From Foliamicus sp963666765 (GTDB lineage: Bacteria > Pseudomonadota > Gammaproteobacteria > Steroidobacterales > Foliamicaceae): a stretch of DNA of 64,000 nucleotides. Of the stretch, positions 52,850-61,239 are shown piece by piece (positions within the stretch are counted from its first letter, which is position 1; the number at the start of each line of letters is the position of its first letter). Made by a program: the position numbers and the translations under genes. Location: positions 1,922,001 to 1,986,000 of the forward strand of contig OY762933.1 of assembly GCA_963666765.1 (NCBI GenBank). The letters run 5' to 3'. The notes beneath the pieces are model-generated. The model saw only the letters and a list, made by a program, of their open reading frames with translations, was not told where the DNA came from and made no database searches.

Positions 52850-53946
52850 TGGCGCTGCCAGCGCTACTTCCGGTCCCGGAAATCCACGAAAGACTGGGAA
52901 CAATCTTTCCGGAAGGCACGGCGCACCGCAATTTTCTGATACGCGAGATGGCCGCCAAGACGGTATTCACCATGCTGTATGTCGGGGCGCTCCATGGAAC
53001 CGGCTGCTGGTTGCGCCCTGATCAAGTCACGCGGATGACCGACCATCAAGCCGCATCAACAAACGAAGAAGATCGCATTGCATGGCGCGAGGCGTCGCTA
53101 CGGCCCACGAATGAGTCCATCGTGGGCCGGTGGTACGCGGCCAATACGCGAGAACCCATCCGTGACGAGACCTTGCGTGAAGGGCTCATACGGACCGGAG
53201 CGGTGAGAGAACGTGGAGACTTGCCCACCACCTCGCCCGCGCCGCGGTACGCGCTGGATCCTGACTTCGCTGCACTATTCGATCCGGGTTTGGCGAGAGA
53301 ACCGCTCGAAGCAGCAATCGCTGCTTGGCAAGAACAGTACCTTTCTGCCGGCGCCTTGGCGCGCGTTGCGATTCTGCGTCGGGGCACTGTCGCCGCTGAG
53401 GATCGAGTGCTCGTAACGTTCCCGAACGGCGAGACACGTCACATGGAACCGGGTCCGAGTTCCATCATCTCCAAAGCTGTTGTAGAGGAATTCGCTCCCA
53501 GGTTTCTCGAAAACCCCGGCGTTATCTGGTTGAGCGAGAGCCGCAACAAGGTCGTGGCGCGCGACGACGAACTGGCACAGGCAATCGGTTTGGAAATTCA
53601 GCCCAACTTGAATCTTCCCGACCTGATCCTCGTTGACCTTGGATCAGCCCAACCGTTGATCGTTTTCGTGGAGGTGGTTGCCAGCGCAGGACCCGTTAGC
53701 GAATCGCGTAAGGACGCGCTCATGTCCGTGGCGACAGAAGCGGGATTCGCAGAAAGCCAAGTAGCGTTTATTTCGGCCTTCGCGGACCGCAATCATGCAG
53801 CGTTCAAGCGTTCCGTCAGCGAGCTTGCGTGGCGATCGTTTGCCTGGTTCATGGCAGAACCCGATCACATCATGGTTCTGCGACGAGGAGCTGACGCGTC
53901 GAAGACAAAATTGTCGGACTTGATGGATCGATCAACTGCAACTTGA
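52849..53946 (+). CDS. BsuBI/PstI-family type II restriction endonuclease
   Basis: A 365-residue protein whose C-terminal domain matches BsuBI/PstI endonucleases: LPDLILVDLG (Pro257-Asp258), FVEVVASAGPVSESRKDAL (Glu275 and the GPVSESR segment). The PD...E-V-V pattern replaces the usual lysine of PD-(D/E)xK enzymes, as in this family. The N-terminal half would recognise DNA. BsuBI and PstI cut CTGCAG; the same site is expected but unproven here. Lower GC than neighbours suggests acquisition by transfer. Confidence 0.85.
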   Translation: MALPALLPVPEIHERLGTIFPEGTAHRNFLIREMAAKTVFTMLYVGALHGTGCWLRPDQVTRMTDHQAASTNEEDRIAWREASLRPTNESIVGRWYAANTREPIRDETLREGLIRTGAVRERGDLPTTSPAPRYALDPDFAALFDPGLAREPLEAAIAAWQEQYLSAGALARVAILRRGTVAAEDRVLVTFPNGETRHMEPGPSSIISKAVVEEFAPRFLENPGVIWLSESRNKVVARDDELAQAIGLEIQPNLNLPDLILVDLGSAQPLIVFVEVVASAGPVSESRKDALMSVATEAGFAESQVAFISAFADRNHAAFKRSVSELAWRSFAWFMAEPDHIMVLRRGADASKTKLSDLMDRSTAT

Positions 53947-54053
53947 TAGGCACGATTTTGAGAAACTAACCGCACCCGCATAATCCGATCCATTGCGGAA
54001 GGGCAGACCCTCACCTAACCGTAGCTGGTGCATACCTCAAAGCCGTGAGGAGT

Positions 54054-54130
54054 TGGCGCGCCCGAAGGGATTCGAACCCCTGACCTTCGGTTCCGGAGAC
54101 CGACGCTCTATCCAGCTGAGCTACGAGCGC
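54054..54130 (-). tRNA. tRNA-Arg(CCG)
   Basis: A 77-nt cloverleaf with encoded CCA. Acceptor stem GCGCTCG/CGGGCGC, D-arm with AGCTCAGCTGGATAGAGC, anticodon stem TCGGT/ACCGA with loop CTCCGGA (anticodon CCG at 54094-54096), and T-arm GGGGTTCGAATCCC. Reads CGG codons. It flanks the restriction-modification genes. Confidence 0.95.
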
Positions 54131-54258
54131 GCCGTTGGAAAGTGTCTGGAGGATTATGCCGCAACGCGGTGCGGGCAGAGACGTGGCGCGAAATGAGCGG
54201 CTTCGTTCACTCTTCGAGAACAGGACGCCCTCGGTCCCGGGGGACGCCCGCGCGGCGG

Positions 54259-54675
54259 CTAGTGCTTGCCGGGGTCCAGCTCCACGCCACGCCGCTCGTA
54301 GTGGACGTAGGCGAGCAGCGCGATCATCTTCTCGTCGTCCGCGGCCAGCTCCTCGCCTTCCAGCGGGTTGCGTAGACACCAGTTCATCATCTCCCACAAA
54401 TCGACCACGCGGCCCATTTGCTTCTGGAACTTGGGGTAGGTCTCGGGATGCGTGTTGGCCCCGTTCGGGTGGCACTGCGCACAGGAGACCCCGTTGGCGC
54501 CCAGGGTGCCGTCGGTCCAGAGATCGCGGCCCTGCTGGACGACCTGCATGAATTGCTCCTCCCAGCGGTCCAGTTCCTCCTGGTCGAACTCGTCGCCCCC
54601 CAGTGGGCCGGCGCTCAAGGCGAACACTACCGGCGCCAAGGCGGTAAGAATCAGTTTCCTGCGCATGTTCTTCAA
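54259..54675 (-). CDS. Exported c-type cytochrome
   Basis: A 138-residue mono-haem cytochrome with a signal sequence (RRKLILTALAPVVFALSAG) and haem site Cys65-Cys68-His69 in SCAQCHPNG. The N-half is acidic and helical (DEFDQEELDRWEEQFMQVVQQGRDLW). Met4 is an alternative start. Last gene of a three-gene unit with a phosphoesterase and a di-heme peroxidase. Confidence 0.85.
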   Translation of the reverse strand: MKNMRRKLILTALAPVVFALSAGPLGGDEFDQEELDRWEEQFMQVVQQGRDLWTDGTLGANGVSCAQCHPNGANTHPETYPKFQKQMGRVVDLWEMMNWCLRNPLEGEELAADDEKMIALLAYVHYERRGVELDPGKH

Positions 54676-54687
54676 ACCTCCCGGGGC

Positions 54688-55761
54688 TCAGTAATGCTGC
54701 TGCGGCGGAATGCGCGTGGCGGGGTCCTGGAACTGCCGGTCCTCGGGCCGTCCGGCCTCCGCGTTCCAGGCGACCGTGCGCACCGCGTTGTCGTAAAGGT
54801 TGTAATTGACCGCCGCGCGTCCAGTGTGCACGTCCACGAACTGCCAGCCGGTGGCGTCGCGTTCGAAGAACGGGTCAGCGCGGTTCATCGGCACGGTCAG
54901 CACCGGCAGATAATGCTCCGCGTGCGCGTAGCTGCCCGGATACGGCCACGGCCAGGCGGTGGCCATGGCCGAAGTGAAGGCGATGTTGCCGATCTGGTTG
55001 TACTGAATCTGGTGCACATGGCCGTAAAGGACAGTCACCTTGTCGAACGGCGCCAGGATCGCCTGCACCTGTTCGGCGTCGTCGGTCCAGAAGTTCCAGC
55101 CCTTGTAGATCTTCTGCAGCGGCGAGTGGGAAATCACCACGATGGGGGTGCTCTTGTCCACTCCGGCCAGGTCGTCCTTCAGCCACTCGCGCTGCTCGTC
55201 GCCCACCATGAACGGCGAGCCGTTGGGATTGTCCAGCCCCGCCATCTCGTTCATACGCTGCTCGGCGGTGGGCCAGCGCTCGAACGTCCACTCGTCGTAG
55301 GTCACGATGGAGTTGAGCAGCACGAAATGCACGCCCTTGTGGTCGAAGCTGTAGTAGTGCGGACGCTTGAACAGGTCCGACCAGTACTCGCCGAGATCGA
55401 GGTAGTAGTCGTGCTCGCCCAGGATGGGATAAATGTCGTACTTGAGAGCCGAAAGCAGCTCCGCGCCGTGGTCCAGTTCCGGTTTCGTCCCGAGCTGGGC
55501 CAGGTCGCCACCGTAAATCACGAAGTCCGGCTTCGGATTCAGGAGATTGGTTTCCGCCACCGCGCGTATCAGTCCGCGGTCCCAGTTGCGGACAAACTCG
55601 GTGCCGCGGATGTGCTGGATGTGCGAATCGGAAATAAAGGCGAAGCTGAACCCGGACGATTGCTCGCTACTGCCGAGCCTGACGTAGGTCAGCGGCAGCG
55701 TGCCTACCGCCGCCATGCTGGCCGCCCGCTGGATGAATTTGCGTCTGTTGCTCTGAATCAT
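54688..55761 (-). CDS. Tat-exported metallophosphoesterase
   Basis: A 357-residue calcineurin-like phosphoesterase. A Tat signal (NRRKFIQRAASMAAVGTLPL) predicts export in folded form. Metal-site motifs are FISDSHI, YGGDLAQ, GEHDYYLD (where GNHD is usual), ISHSPL and LYGHVHQ. Substrate unknown. It lies 12 bp upstream of the cytochrome and 6 bp downstream of the peroxidase, so the three are one operon. Confidence 0.87.
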   Translation of the reverse strand: MIQSNRRKFIQRAASMAAVGTLPLTYVRLGSSEQSSGFSFAFISDSHIQHIRGTEFVRNWDRGLIRAVAETNLLNPKPDFVIYGGDLAQLGTKPELDHGAELLSALKYDIYPILGEHDYYLDLGEYWSDLFKRPHYYSFDHKGVHFVLLNSIVTYDEWTFERWPTAEQRMNEMAGLDNPNGSPFMVGDEQREWLKDDLAGVDKSTPIVVISHSPLQKIYKGWNFWTDDAEQVQAILAPFDKVTVLYGHVHQIQYNQIGNIAFTSAMATAWPWPYPGSYAHAEHYLPVLTVPMNRADPFFERDATGWQFVDVHTGRAAVNYNLYDNAVRTVAWNAEAGRPEDRQFQDPATRIPPQQHY

Positions 55762-55767
55762 CTTTCT

Positions 55768-56907
55768 CTACTCCGCCGAGTCCAGGCCGGAGGCATCGGC
55801 GGCCTCGGCCAGGGCTTCGTATTCCGGACTGGTCAGCGCTTCCATGAACAGAACCAGGTCGGCAACCTGTTCGTCGGTAAGGTCCAGGGGCCTTATGCCG
55901 CTGGACAGGAAATCGTTGACCGGATCGCCCTCGTTGGTCACGCCGCCGTTGTTGTAGTGGTCCATCACTTCCTTCAGCGTCGCCAGGCTGCCGTCATGCA
56001 TGTATGGCGCGGTGGCGGCGACGTTGCGCAGGGTGGGCGTCTTGAACGCGCCCAGGTCGTCAAACATCTCGGACACCGCGAAGCGGCCCAGTTCCGAGGC
56101 CAGCTTCTCCGAAAGCACAGTCTCGTCGACCTCGGCGCCACGCGCCAGCGCGGCGAGGAAACTGCTCACGGCCTCGGGAATCCGGTCCTGGATGTCGTTG
56201 ATGCCGACGCCGATATTGTGGAAGCGGTGGTCGGTGAACAGCGCGTGGTCGTGCTCTATCACGTGGCAGGACACGCATCGGCCCTCGTTGAGAAAGAGGT
56301 CCAGCCCGCGGATCTCCGCCTCGCTCAAGGCATCCTCCTCACCGCCGAACCAGTATCGGTCGAAAGGCGAGTTTCCGAACAGGAGCGTGCGCTCGAAGGC
56401 AGCGATCGCCCGGGTGACTTCATCCATGGTGACTTCGCCCGGCTCCTTGCCGAACACCTCGCGGAAGGCCGCCACGTATTCCGGATCGGATGCCACGATC
56501 TCGAGTATGGGATCGTGGGTCATGAGCCCCATTTCCACGGGGTTCAGGAAGGGATGCTGCGCCTGGTCCTCAAGGCTTGGGGAGCGTCCGTCCCAGAAGA
56601 AGGTCTTGAAGTAGGCCGCGTTGGTCGTCGTGGGAGAATTCCGCGTTCCGGTAAGCGACAGGATCCCTTCGGACGTGCTCAGCGGGCTGTCGGTAAAGCC
56701 CTTGTCCCGCTCATGGCAGGTGGAACAACTGACCTCTCCGGTGGTGCTGAAGCGGTCGTCGTGAAACAGCTTGTCGCCCAGCGCAATCTTGGCCGGCGTC
56801 ATGGGGTTGTCCTCGGGAATCGGCAGTTCCGGCAGGCCGAGCGGGGCCGCCGACGCCGACGCGGCAAACGCCGCAACGCTCAACGCCACAACCAGTCTTC
56901 GAAGCAT
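55768..56907 (-). CDS. Di-heme cytochrome c peroxidase / MauG-like protein
   Basis: A 379-residue periplasmic protein with a signal peptide (about 1-20) and two haem sites, Cys61-Cys64-His65 (SCSTCH) and Cys211-Cys214-His215 (CVSCH). FKTPTLRNVAATAPYMHDGSLATLKEVMDHYNNGG is the conserved C-terminal region of the CcpA/MauG family. It reduces peroxide or oxidises a protein partner using electrons from small cytochromes, probably the one encoded at the end of this operon. Confidence 0.92.
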   Translation of the reverse strand: MLRRLVVALSVAAFAASASAAPLGLPELPIPEDNPMTPAKIALGDKLFHDDRFSTTGEVSCSTCHERDKGFTDSPLSTSEGILSLTGTRNSPTTTNAAYFKTFFWDGRSPSLEDQAQHPFLNPVEMGLMTHDPILEIVASDPEYVAAFREVFGKEPGEVTMDEVTRAIAAFERTLLFGNSPFDRYWFGGEEDALSEAEIRGLDLFLNEGRCVSCHVIEHDHALFTDHRFHNIGVGINDIQDRIPEAVSSFLAALARGAEVDETVLSEKLASELGRFAVSEMFDDLGAFKTPTLRNVAATAPYMHDGSLATLKEVMDHYNNGGVTNEGDPVNDFLSSGIRPLDLTDEQVADLVLFMEALTSPEYEALAEAADASGLDSAE

Positions 56908-56963
56908 TGCCCCCTCCTTTTCAGCGCAAATTGCATCCTACGCCGCCCGGATTACAAGTCAAG

Positions 56964-57926
56964 TCACTCCGCAAGTGAGAGCGGGCCGCTTTCGTGGAGG
57001 GCGGGACGCCCTCCCTCCGGAGCGGCAAGTTCGCTGCACGAGGAGCCGAAGGCGAAGCAGCTGTTGCAGCGGTGGTGGCGCAGAAAGATGCGCTTGTCGA
57101 GGCTTTCCGCAAGGGTGCCGCCGAGGTCGAAGGATTCGTCGTCGTCCACCAGCGTGCAGGCGTATACCCGCATGCGGCCCTGTTTCTTGACGACCATCTT
57201 CGAGAAGTAGCACATGAAAGAACGGCGTGACTCCTCGTCGTGATGCGTGGTCATGCAGTTTTCCGTGATCCGGCGCACCGCCGGACTCGATCCGGGCGGC
57301 AGAAAGTCCGGAAAAGACACGATGCGCGTGTCCCGGGGCAGGCCGTACCGGCCGCATAGCGCGCGAAACGCCCCGTCCACCGCCGCGCTGTCCTCCCCGG
57401 CAGCGGACTGTCGGGCCAGCGATACCGCAAAGCCGCGAGCGTTGAGCGCCGCTAGGCTCCGCCAGGACTTTTCGAAATTGCCCTTGCCGCGGGCCGCGTC
57501 GTGGCGGTCCGCATGGGGGTAGTCAATGCTGATCCGAAAACTGACCGGAAAGGGCTGCGCGGCCAGCGGCCCGATCTCATCCAGGCGCCGGATCATCGGA
57601 TCGGTCCCGTTGGTGAGCACCAGGCACGGCCCCAGGTTTGAGGCGTAGCGCAGGATCCTGATGAAATCCTTGACGATGAACGGTTCGCCGCCGGTAAAGG
57701 AGTATTGGCCAACGCCCAGCGAAGCGGCCTCGTCGAGCAGCGGCCTCGCGTCCGCCAGCGTGATTCGCTGAAGGCGGTCGTCGCCCGGCCGGGAGCCTTC
57801 CAGGCAGAACGGGCAGGCAAGGTTGCAGGCCGTTCCGGTGTGAAACCACAGCTCGCGCAAGTCGCCGGGCTGAATGTAGCCGCGGGGCGCCCTCGGCTCA
57901 GCCATTTCCGCGGCTGCGCCGTTCAT
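56964..57926 (-). CDS. Radical SAM protein
   Basis: A 320-residue radical SAM enzyme with the cluster motif CNLACPFC (Cys34, Cys38, Cys41), the GGEP motif (SFTGGEPFIVKDF) and further C-terminal cysteines (YACTLVDD, HHRCNSCFAFGSSC) that could hold an auxiliary cluster. Substrate unknown. Met8 is an alternative start. Its last residues (about APEGGRPAL) are encoded by a GGCG-N3-CGCC hairpin repeat, so the native C-terminus may have been replaced. The next gene upstream encodes a flavoprotein that may supply electrons (inference). Confidence 0.85.
   Translation of the reverse strand: MNGAAAEMAEPRAPRGYIQPGDLRELWFHTGTACNLACPFCLEGSRPGDDRLQRITLADARPLLDEAASLGVGQYSFTGGEPFIVKDFIRILRYASNLGPCLVLTNGTDPMIRRLDEIGPLAAQPFPVSFRISIDYPHADRHDAARGKGNFEKSWRSLAALNARGFAVSLARQSAAGEDSAAVDGAFRALCGRYGLPRDTRIVSFPDFLPPGSSPAVRRITENCMTTHHDEESRRSFMCYFSKMVVKKQGRMRVYACTLVDDDESFDLGGTLAESLDKRIFLRHHRCNSCFAFGSSCSELAAPEGGRPALHESGPLSLAE
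56996..57014. repeat. GGCG-N3-CGCC hairpin inside the radical SAM 3' end
   Basis: Perfect 8-bp stem GGAGGGCG-GGA-CGCCCTCC, identical to the copy at 44121-44139, here within coding sequence. Confidence 0.65.
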
Positions 57927-57971
57927 GACGGGCCAGGATTGCCCGGCTCCGCGAGCACGCCGGATTGGAAA

Positions 57972-59471
57972 CTACCGGACCGCATATCGGAACCAGGATC
58001 TCATCAGGCCGCGCACGCGGGGCGTCAGACGGGTGCGCGTGTGCTCGTCGGCCAGCCGGCGCAGGTATTCGGCGCGGGTGGGATAGGGCAACACGGCCTT
58101 GCCCACGGCGCCCAGGCCCAGGCCGTTGGCCATCGCCAGGCACAGCGGCGCGATCTGCTCTCCGGCGTCATGCCCCACGATGGTAGCCCCCAGGATCCTG
58201 TCGCTGCCCGCAGCGGTCAACAGCTCGACAACACCTTCACGGTCGCCGGCAGTCCTGCCCCGGTCAAGCTCGCCGAACTTCAATTGGCGGGAGTCGAATG
58301 CGATGCCTTTTTCGGCAAGTTCAGCCTCGGTTCGGCCCACCTGGGCCACTTCCGGGTCGGTGTACGTGCATTGCGGGACCACCAGTGCCCGGGTGCTGGC
58401 GGAAGGCGCAAACAGCGCGTTGCGGACCACGATGCGCGCCTGGGCGTCGGCATTGTGCGTGAACGGCAGCCTGGAGCAGACATCCCCCGCTGCGTAAATC
58501 TTCCGGTTCGTCGTGCGCAGCCTGTCGTCCACGGCGATCCGGCCACCGCTCAACGCAACGCCGGCGGCCGCGAGATTCAGACCCTCGACGTTGGCGCGCC
58601 GGCCCGCCGCGACAAGCAGGCGATCGACCGTCACCGAACCGCCGGCCGCGTGAATCGTGGGCCGGCCGCCCTGGTTGCTGATCCGGCTCACCTTCGAGGC
58701 CAGGTGCAGCCTCACCCCGTCGGCCTCCAGCGCGGTTTCGAGCGCGGCGCTCGCCGCTGCAGTCGCACCGGGCAGCACCCGCTCGGCCATTTCGAACAGG
58801 TGCACCTCGATACCGAGCCGGGCCATTGGCTGGGCCAATTCGCATCCTACCGGGCCGGCGCCGAGGATCGCCAGCCGCTGCGGGGGTTCGACCAGGTCGA
58901 AGAAGGACTCGTTGGTGAGCGCGTCGCAATCCTGCAATCCCGGAATCCGCGGCAGCCCGGCGCGTGCGCCGGTCGCGATCAGAAAACGCCGCGCGGACAG
59001 ACGGCTCTCGCCCACCTCAACGCTCTTGCCGTCTGCGAACCGGGCGGCCCCGAGAAAAACGTCCACGCCCATCTGCCGGCAGCGCTCCACCGAATCATGC
59101 GCCGCGATCTCCGAGCGGACCTGTCGCAGCCAGGCAAATGCCTCATCGAAGTCGGCGCCGGGGTTGCGCCGCGTGAACTCCAGAAGAGACTTTGACGGAA
59201 CGCATCCCGCGTTGAGGCAATCGCCGCCCATGGCCTGCCTTTCGACGAGGGCGACGCGGGCGCCGAGTCCCGCCGCCGCGATCGAGGCCACCAGGCCGGC
59301 GGGTCCGGCCCCGATCACCACCAGGTGGTACCGGCGGCGGGGCTCCGGATTGCGGAAGTTATCGGAAAACACCAGTTCCCGCCAGCGGCGGTCATGGTCG
59401 TAACCCGGGTAGCGTTTGTTCGTGCCGTCTTGCCTCAAGCTCGATCCCGTGCGCCGGCGCGGTTCAGCCAT
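57972..59471 (-). CDS. Mercuric reductase-like FAD/NAD(P) disulfide oxidoreductase
   Basis: A 499-residue flavoprotein of the pyridine nucleotide-disulfide family from ATG 59471. FAD-binding VVIGAGPAGLVAS, redox disulfide GGDCLNAGCVPSK (Cys85, Cys90), NAD(P)-binding LAILGAGPVGCELAQ, and a dimerisation domain ending in YPTRAEYLRRLAD. The C-terminal Cys pair of true mercuric reductase is missing, so mercury reduction is unlikely. A 45-residue N-terminal extension (NKRYPGYDHDRRWRELVFS) is typical of a subgroup of unknown substrate. Confidence 0.87.
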   Translation of the reverse strand: MAEPRRRTGSSLRQDGTNKRYPGYDHDRRWRELVFSDNFRNPEPRRRYHLVVIGAGPAGLVASIAAAGLGARVALVERQAMGGDCLNAGCVPSKSLLEFTRRNPGADFDEAFAWLRQVRSEIAAHDSVERCRQMGVDVFLGAARFADGKSVEVGESRLSARRFLIATGARAGLPRIPGLQDCDALTNESFFDLVEPPQRLAILGAGPVGCELAQPMARLGIEVHLFEMAERVLPGATAAASAALETALEADGVRLHLASKVSRISNQGGRPTIHAAGGSVTVDRLLVAAGRRANVEGLNLAAAGVALSGGRIAVDDRLRTTNRKIYAAGDVCSRLPFTHNADAQARIVVRNALFAPSASTRALVVPQCTYTDPEVAQVGRTEAELAEKGIAFDSRQLKFGELDRGRTAGDREGVVELLTAAGSDRILGATIVGHDAGEQIAPLCLAMANGLGLGAVGKAVLPYPTRAEYLRRLADEHTRTRLTPRVRGLMRSWFRYAVR

Positions 59472-59552
59472 CCTACATGGAGTATCCGTGCCGCATGGGT
59501 TCAAAGGATTCGCTTGTGTGCAATCCGGGTGGAATTGGCTATGCTGGCATGC

Positions 59553-60554
59553 ATGCGTCTTGCAGGCGGGAGGCGGAATGAGTCGGCGCGGCCGTTGGGC
59601 AAGGCCCAGCAGGCCGCAGCAGCCCGTGGCAGAAGTTCCGCTGCGTTCGACCGGCGATCCATCCCGTCTGGACTGCGTTGCTCGTCGCTTGCATATTCCC
59701 GATATGCGCGCTACTCGCGCCTTGCCAGGCGGGCGTCTCGCCGGTCTCGGCGCGACGCGGGATTCCGCCGCGGGCTGCTGGCGCTCGGCGCGATGCTTTG
59801 CGCGGGGAGCCTGCCGGCGCTCGCCCAGCCCGGCCCTTCGACACTGGTATTCGCAGCGGCCAGCACGATGGTTCCCCTGAATGCCCTGGCGCAGTCATTT
59901 GAGCAGGAGCATGGGCAACGTGTCCGGTTTTCCTTTGCCGCCTCTTCGACCCTGGCCCGGCAGGTCATTCACGGCGCGCGCGCGGACCTGTTCCTGTCCG
60001 CCAATCGCCAGTGGCTGGATCGACTCGAGCAGGCGGGCCTGCTGGAGCCGGGCTCGCGGCGCCCATTGATTGGCAACCGGCTTGCCCTGATCCGGCTTGC
60101 CCACAGCGGCGCCCAGGTGACCCTCAGCCGGCCTGCGACGCTGCTGGCGGCGCTTGCGGACTTCCCGCTGGTGCTGGCGGACCCCGCGCACGTGCCGGCC
60201 GGCATATATGCGCGCGAGGCGCTTGAACACCTTGAGCTGTGGGGGCCGCTCGCGGGACGCCTGGCGTTCGCCGCCAACGCTCGGGCGGTGACGGTGCGAG
60301 TGGCGCAGGGCGAGGCGCCGCTCGGCATCACCTATGCCAGCGAGCTGGACGCGGAGGCCGGCCTGGCTGCGGCGGCCTGGCTGCCGACGGAAAGCCACTC
60401 GCCGATCCGTTACGAACTGGCCCTGATCGGGCCGGCCGAGAACCCGGCGGCGCGCTCCTTCTACGAGTACCTGTTGACCGGGGAGGCACAGAACGTATTT
60501 CGGGAGCACGGCTTCACGCCGGTTAGCGAGGGCCCTCCCGGGGAGCAACGATGA
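59553..60554 (+). CDS. modA: Molybdate-binding protein ModA (5' end altered by repeat)
   Basis: Periplasmic molybdate receptor. The recognisable part runs from the signal core LLALGAMLCAGSLPALAQ (about 59782) through STLVFAAASTMVPLNALAQSFEQEHG and RFSFAASSTLARQV to GEAPLGITYASELDAEAG. The frame is open through copy 2 of the palindromic element, which inserts about 54 Arg-rich residues between an upstream ATG (59553 in frame; 59541 also possible) and the signal core. A better ribosome site (GGGAGG before ATG 59578) is out of frame. The true start is therefore unclear and the gene may be impaired. It overlaps modB by four bases. Confidence 0.75.
   Translation: MRLAGGRRNESARPLGKAQQAAAARGRSSAAFDRRSIPSGLRCSSLAYSRYARYSRLARRASRRSRRDAGFRRGLLALGAMLCAGSLPALAQPGPSTLVFAAASTMVPLNALAQSFEQEHGQRVRFSFAASSTLARQVIHGARADLFLSANRQWLDRLEQAGLLEPGSRRPLIGNRLALIRLAHSGAQVTLSRPATLLAALADFPLVLADPAHVPAGIYAREALEHLELWGPLAGRLAFAANARAVTVRVAQGEAPLGITYASELDAEAGLAAAAWLPTESHSPIRYELALIGPAENPAARSFYEYLLTGEAQNVFREHGFTPVSEGPPGEQR
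59618..59779. repeat. 162-bp palindromic element, copy 2
   Basis: Same length and order as copy 1: AGCAGCCCGTGGCAGAA at the left, CCGCGGGCTGCT at the right, core TTGCATATTCCCGATATGCG. It lies between plausible start codons of modA and the hydrophobic core of its signal peptide. Confidence 0.85.
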
Positions 60555-61228
60555 CGCCGGTGTGGGAAGTCGCGGCGCTGTCGCTCAAGGTCTCGCTATG
60601 GGCAGTCGCCTGTTCGCTCCCGGCCGGCATCGCCTGCGCCTGGGTACTGGCGCGCTGCCGCTTTCCGGGAAAAATTCTCCTGGACGGCCTGGTGCACCTG
60701 CCGCTGGTCACGCCCCCGGTGGTGGTGGGCTACCTGCTGTTGATCGTGCTGGGGCGCAACGGCTGGCTGGGGCGGCTACTTTACGATTGGTTCGGCGTCA
60801 CTTTCACGTTTACCTGGAAGGGTGCGGCGGTGGCCGCGGCGGTCATGGCCTTCCCGCTCATGGTCCGGGCAATCCGCCTGGGAATCGAGTCGGTGGACCG
60901 CCGTTTTGAGGAGGCGGCCCGAACGCTGGGCGCGACCCCGGCGCGTTCGCTGTTTACCGTTACCCTGCCGCTGGCGGCGCCGGGCCTGCTCACCGGCGCA
61001 CTGTTGGCTTTCGCCCGCTGCCTGGGCGAGTTCGGCGCCACGATCACCTTCGTTTCCAACGTTCCCGAGCAGACGCGGACCCTGCCCCTGGCGATCTACA
61101 CGCTGCTGCAGACGCCCGAAGGCGAGACCGCCGCCGCCTGGCTGGCCGGCGTATCGCTGGCGCTGGCCATCGTTGCGCTGGCGGCATCCGAGATGGCCGC
61201 GCGCGCGGTCCGCAAGCGCCTGAGCTGA
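60551..61228 (+). CDS. modB: Molybdate ABC transporter permease
   Basis: A 225-residue inner-membrane permease with about five helices. The EAA loop reads EEAARTLGATPARSLFTVTLPLAAPGLLTG, and FARCLGEFGATITFVSNVPEQTRTLPLAIYTLLQTPEGE is characteristic of ModB. ATGA overlap with modA; modC follows after 11 bp. Confidence 0.95.
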   Translation: MTPVWEVAALSLKVSLWAVACSLPAGIACAWVLARCRFPGKILLDGLVHLPLVTPPVVVGYLLLIVLGRNGWLGRLLYDWFGVTFTFTWKGAAVAAAVMAFPLMVRAIRLGIESVDRRFEEAARTLGATPARSLFTVTLPLAAPGLLTGALLAFARCLGEFGATITFVSNVPEQTRTLPLAIYTLLQTPEGETAAAWLAGVSLALAIVALAASEMAARAVRKRLS

Positions 61229-61239
61229 ACCCGCGCACG

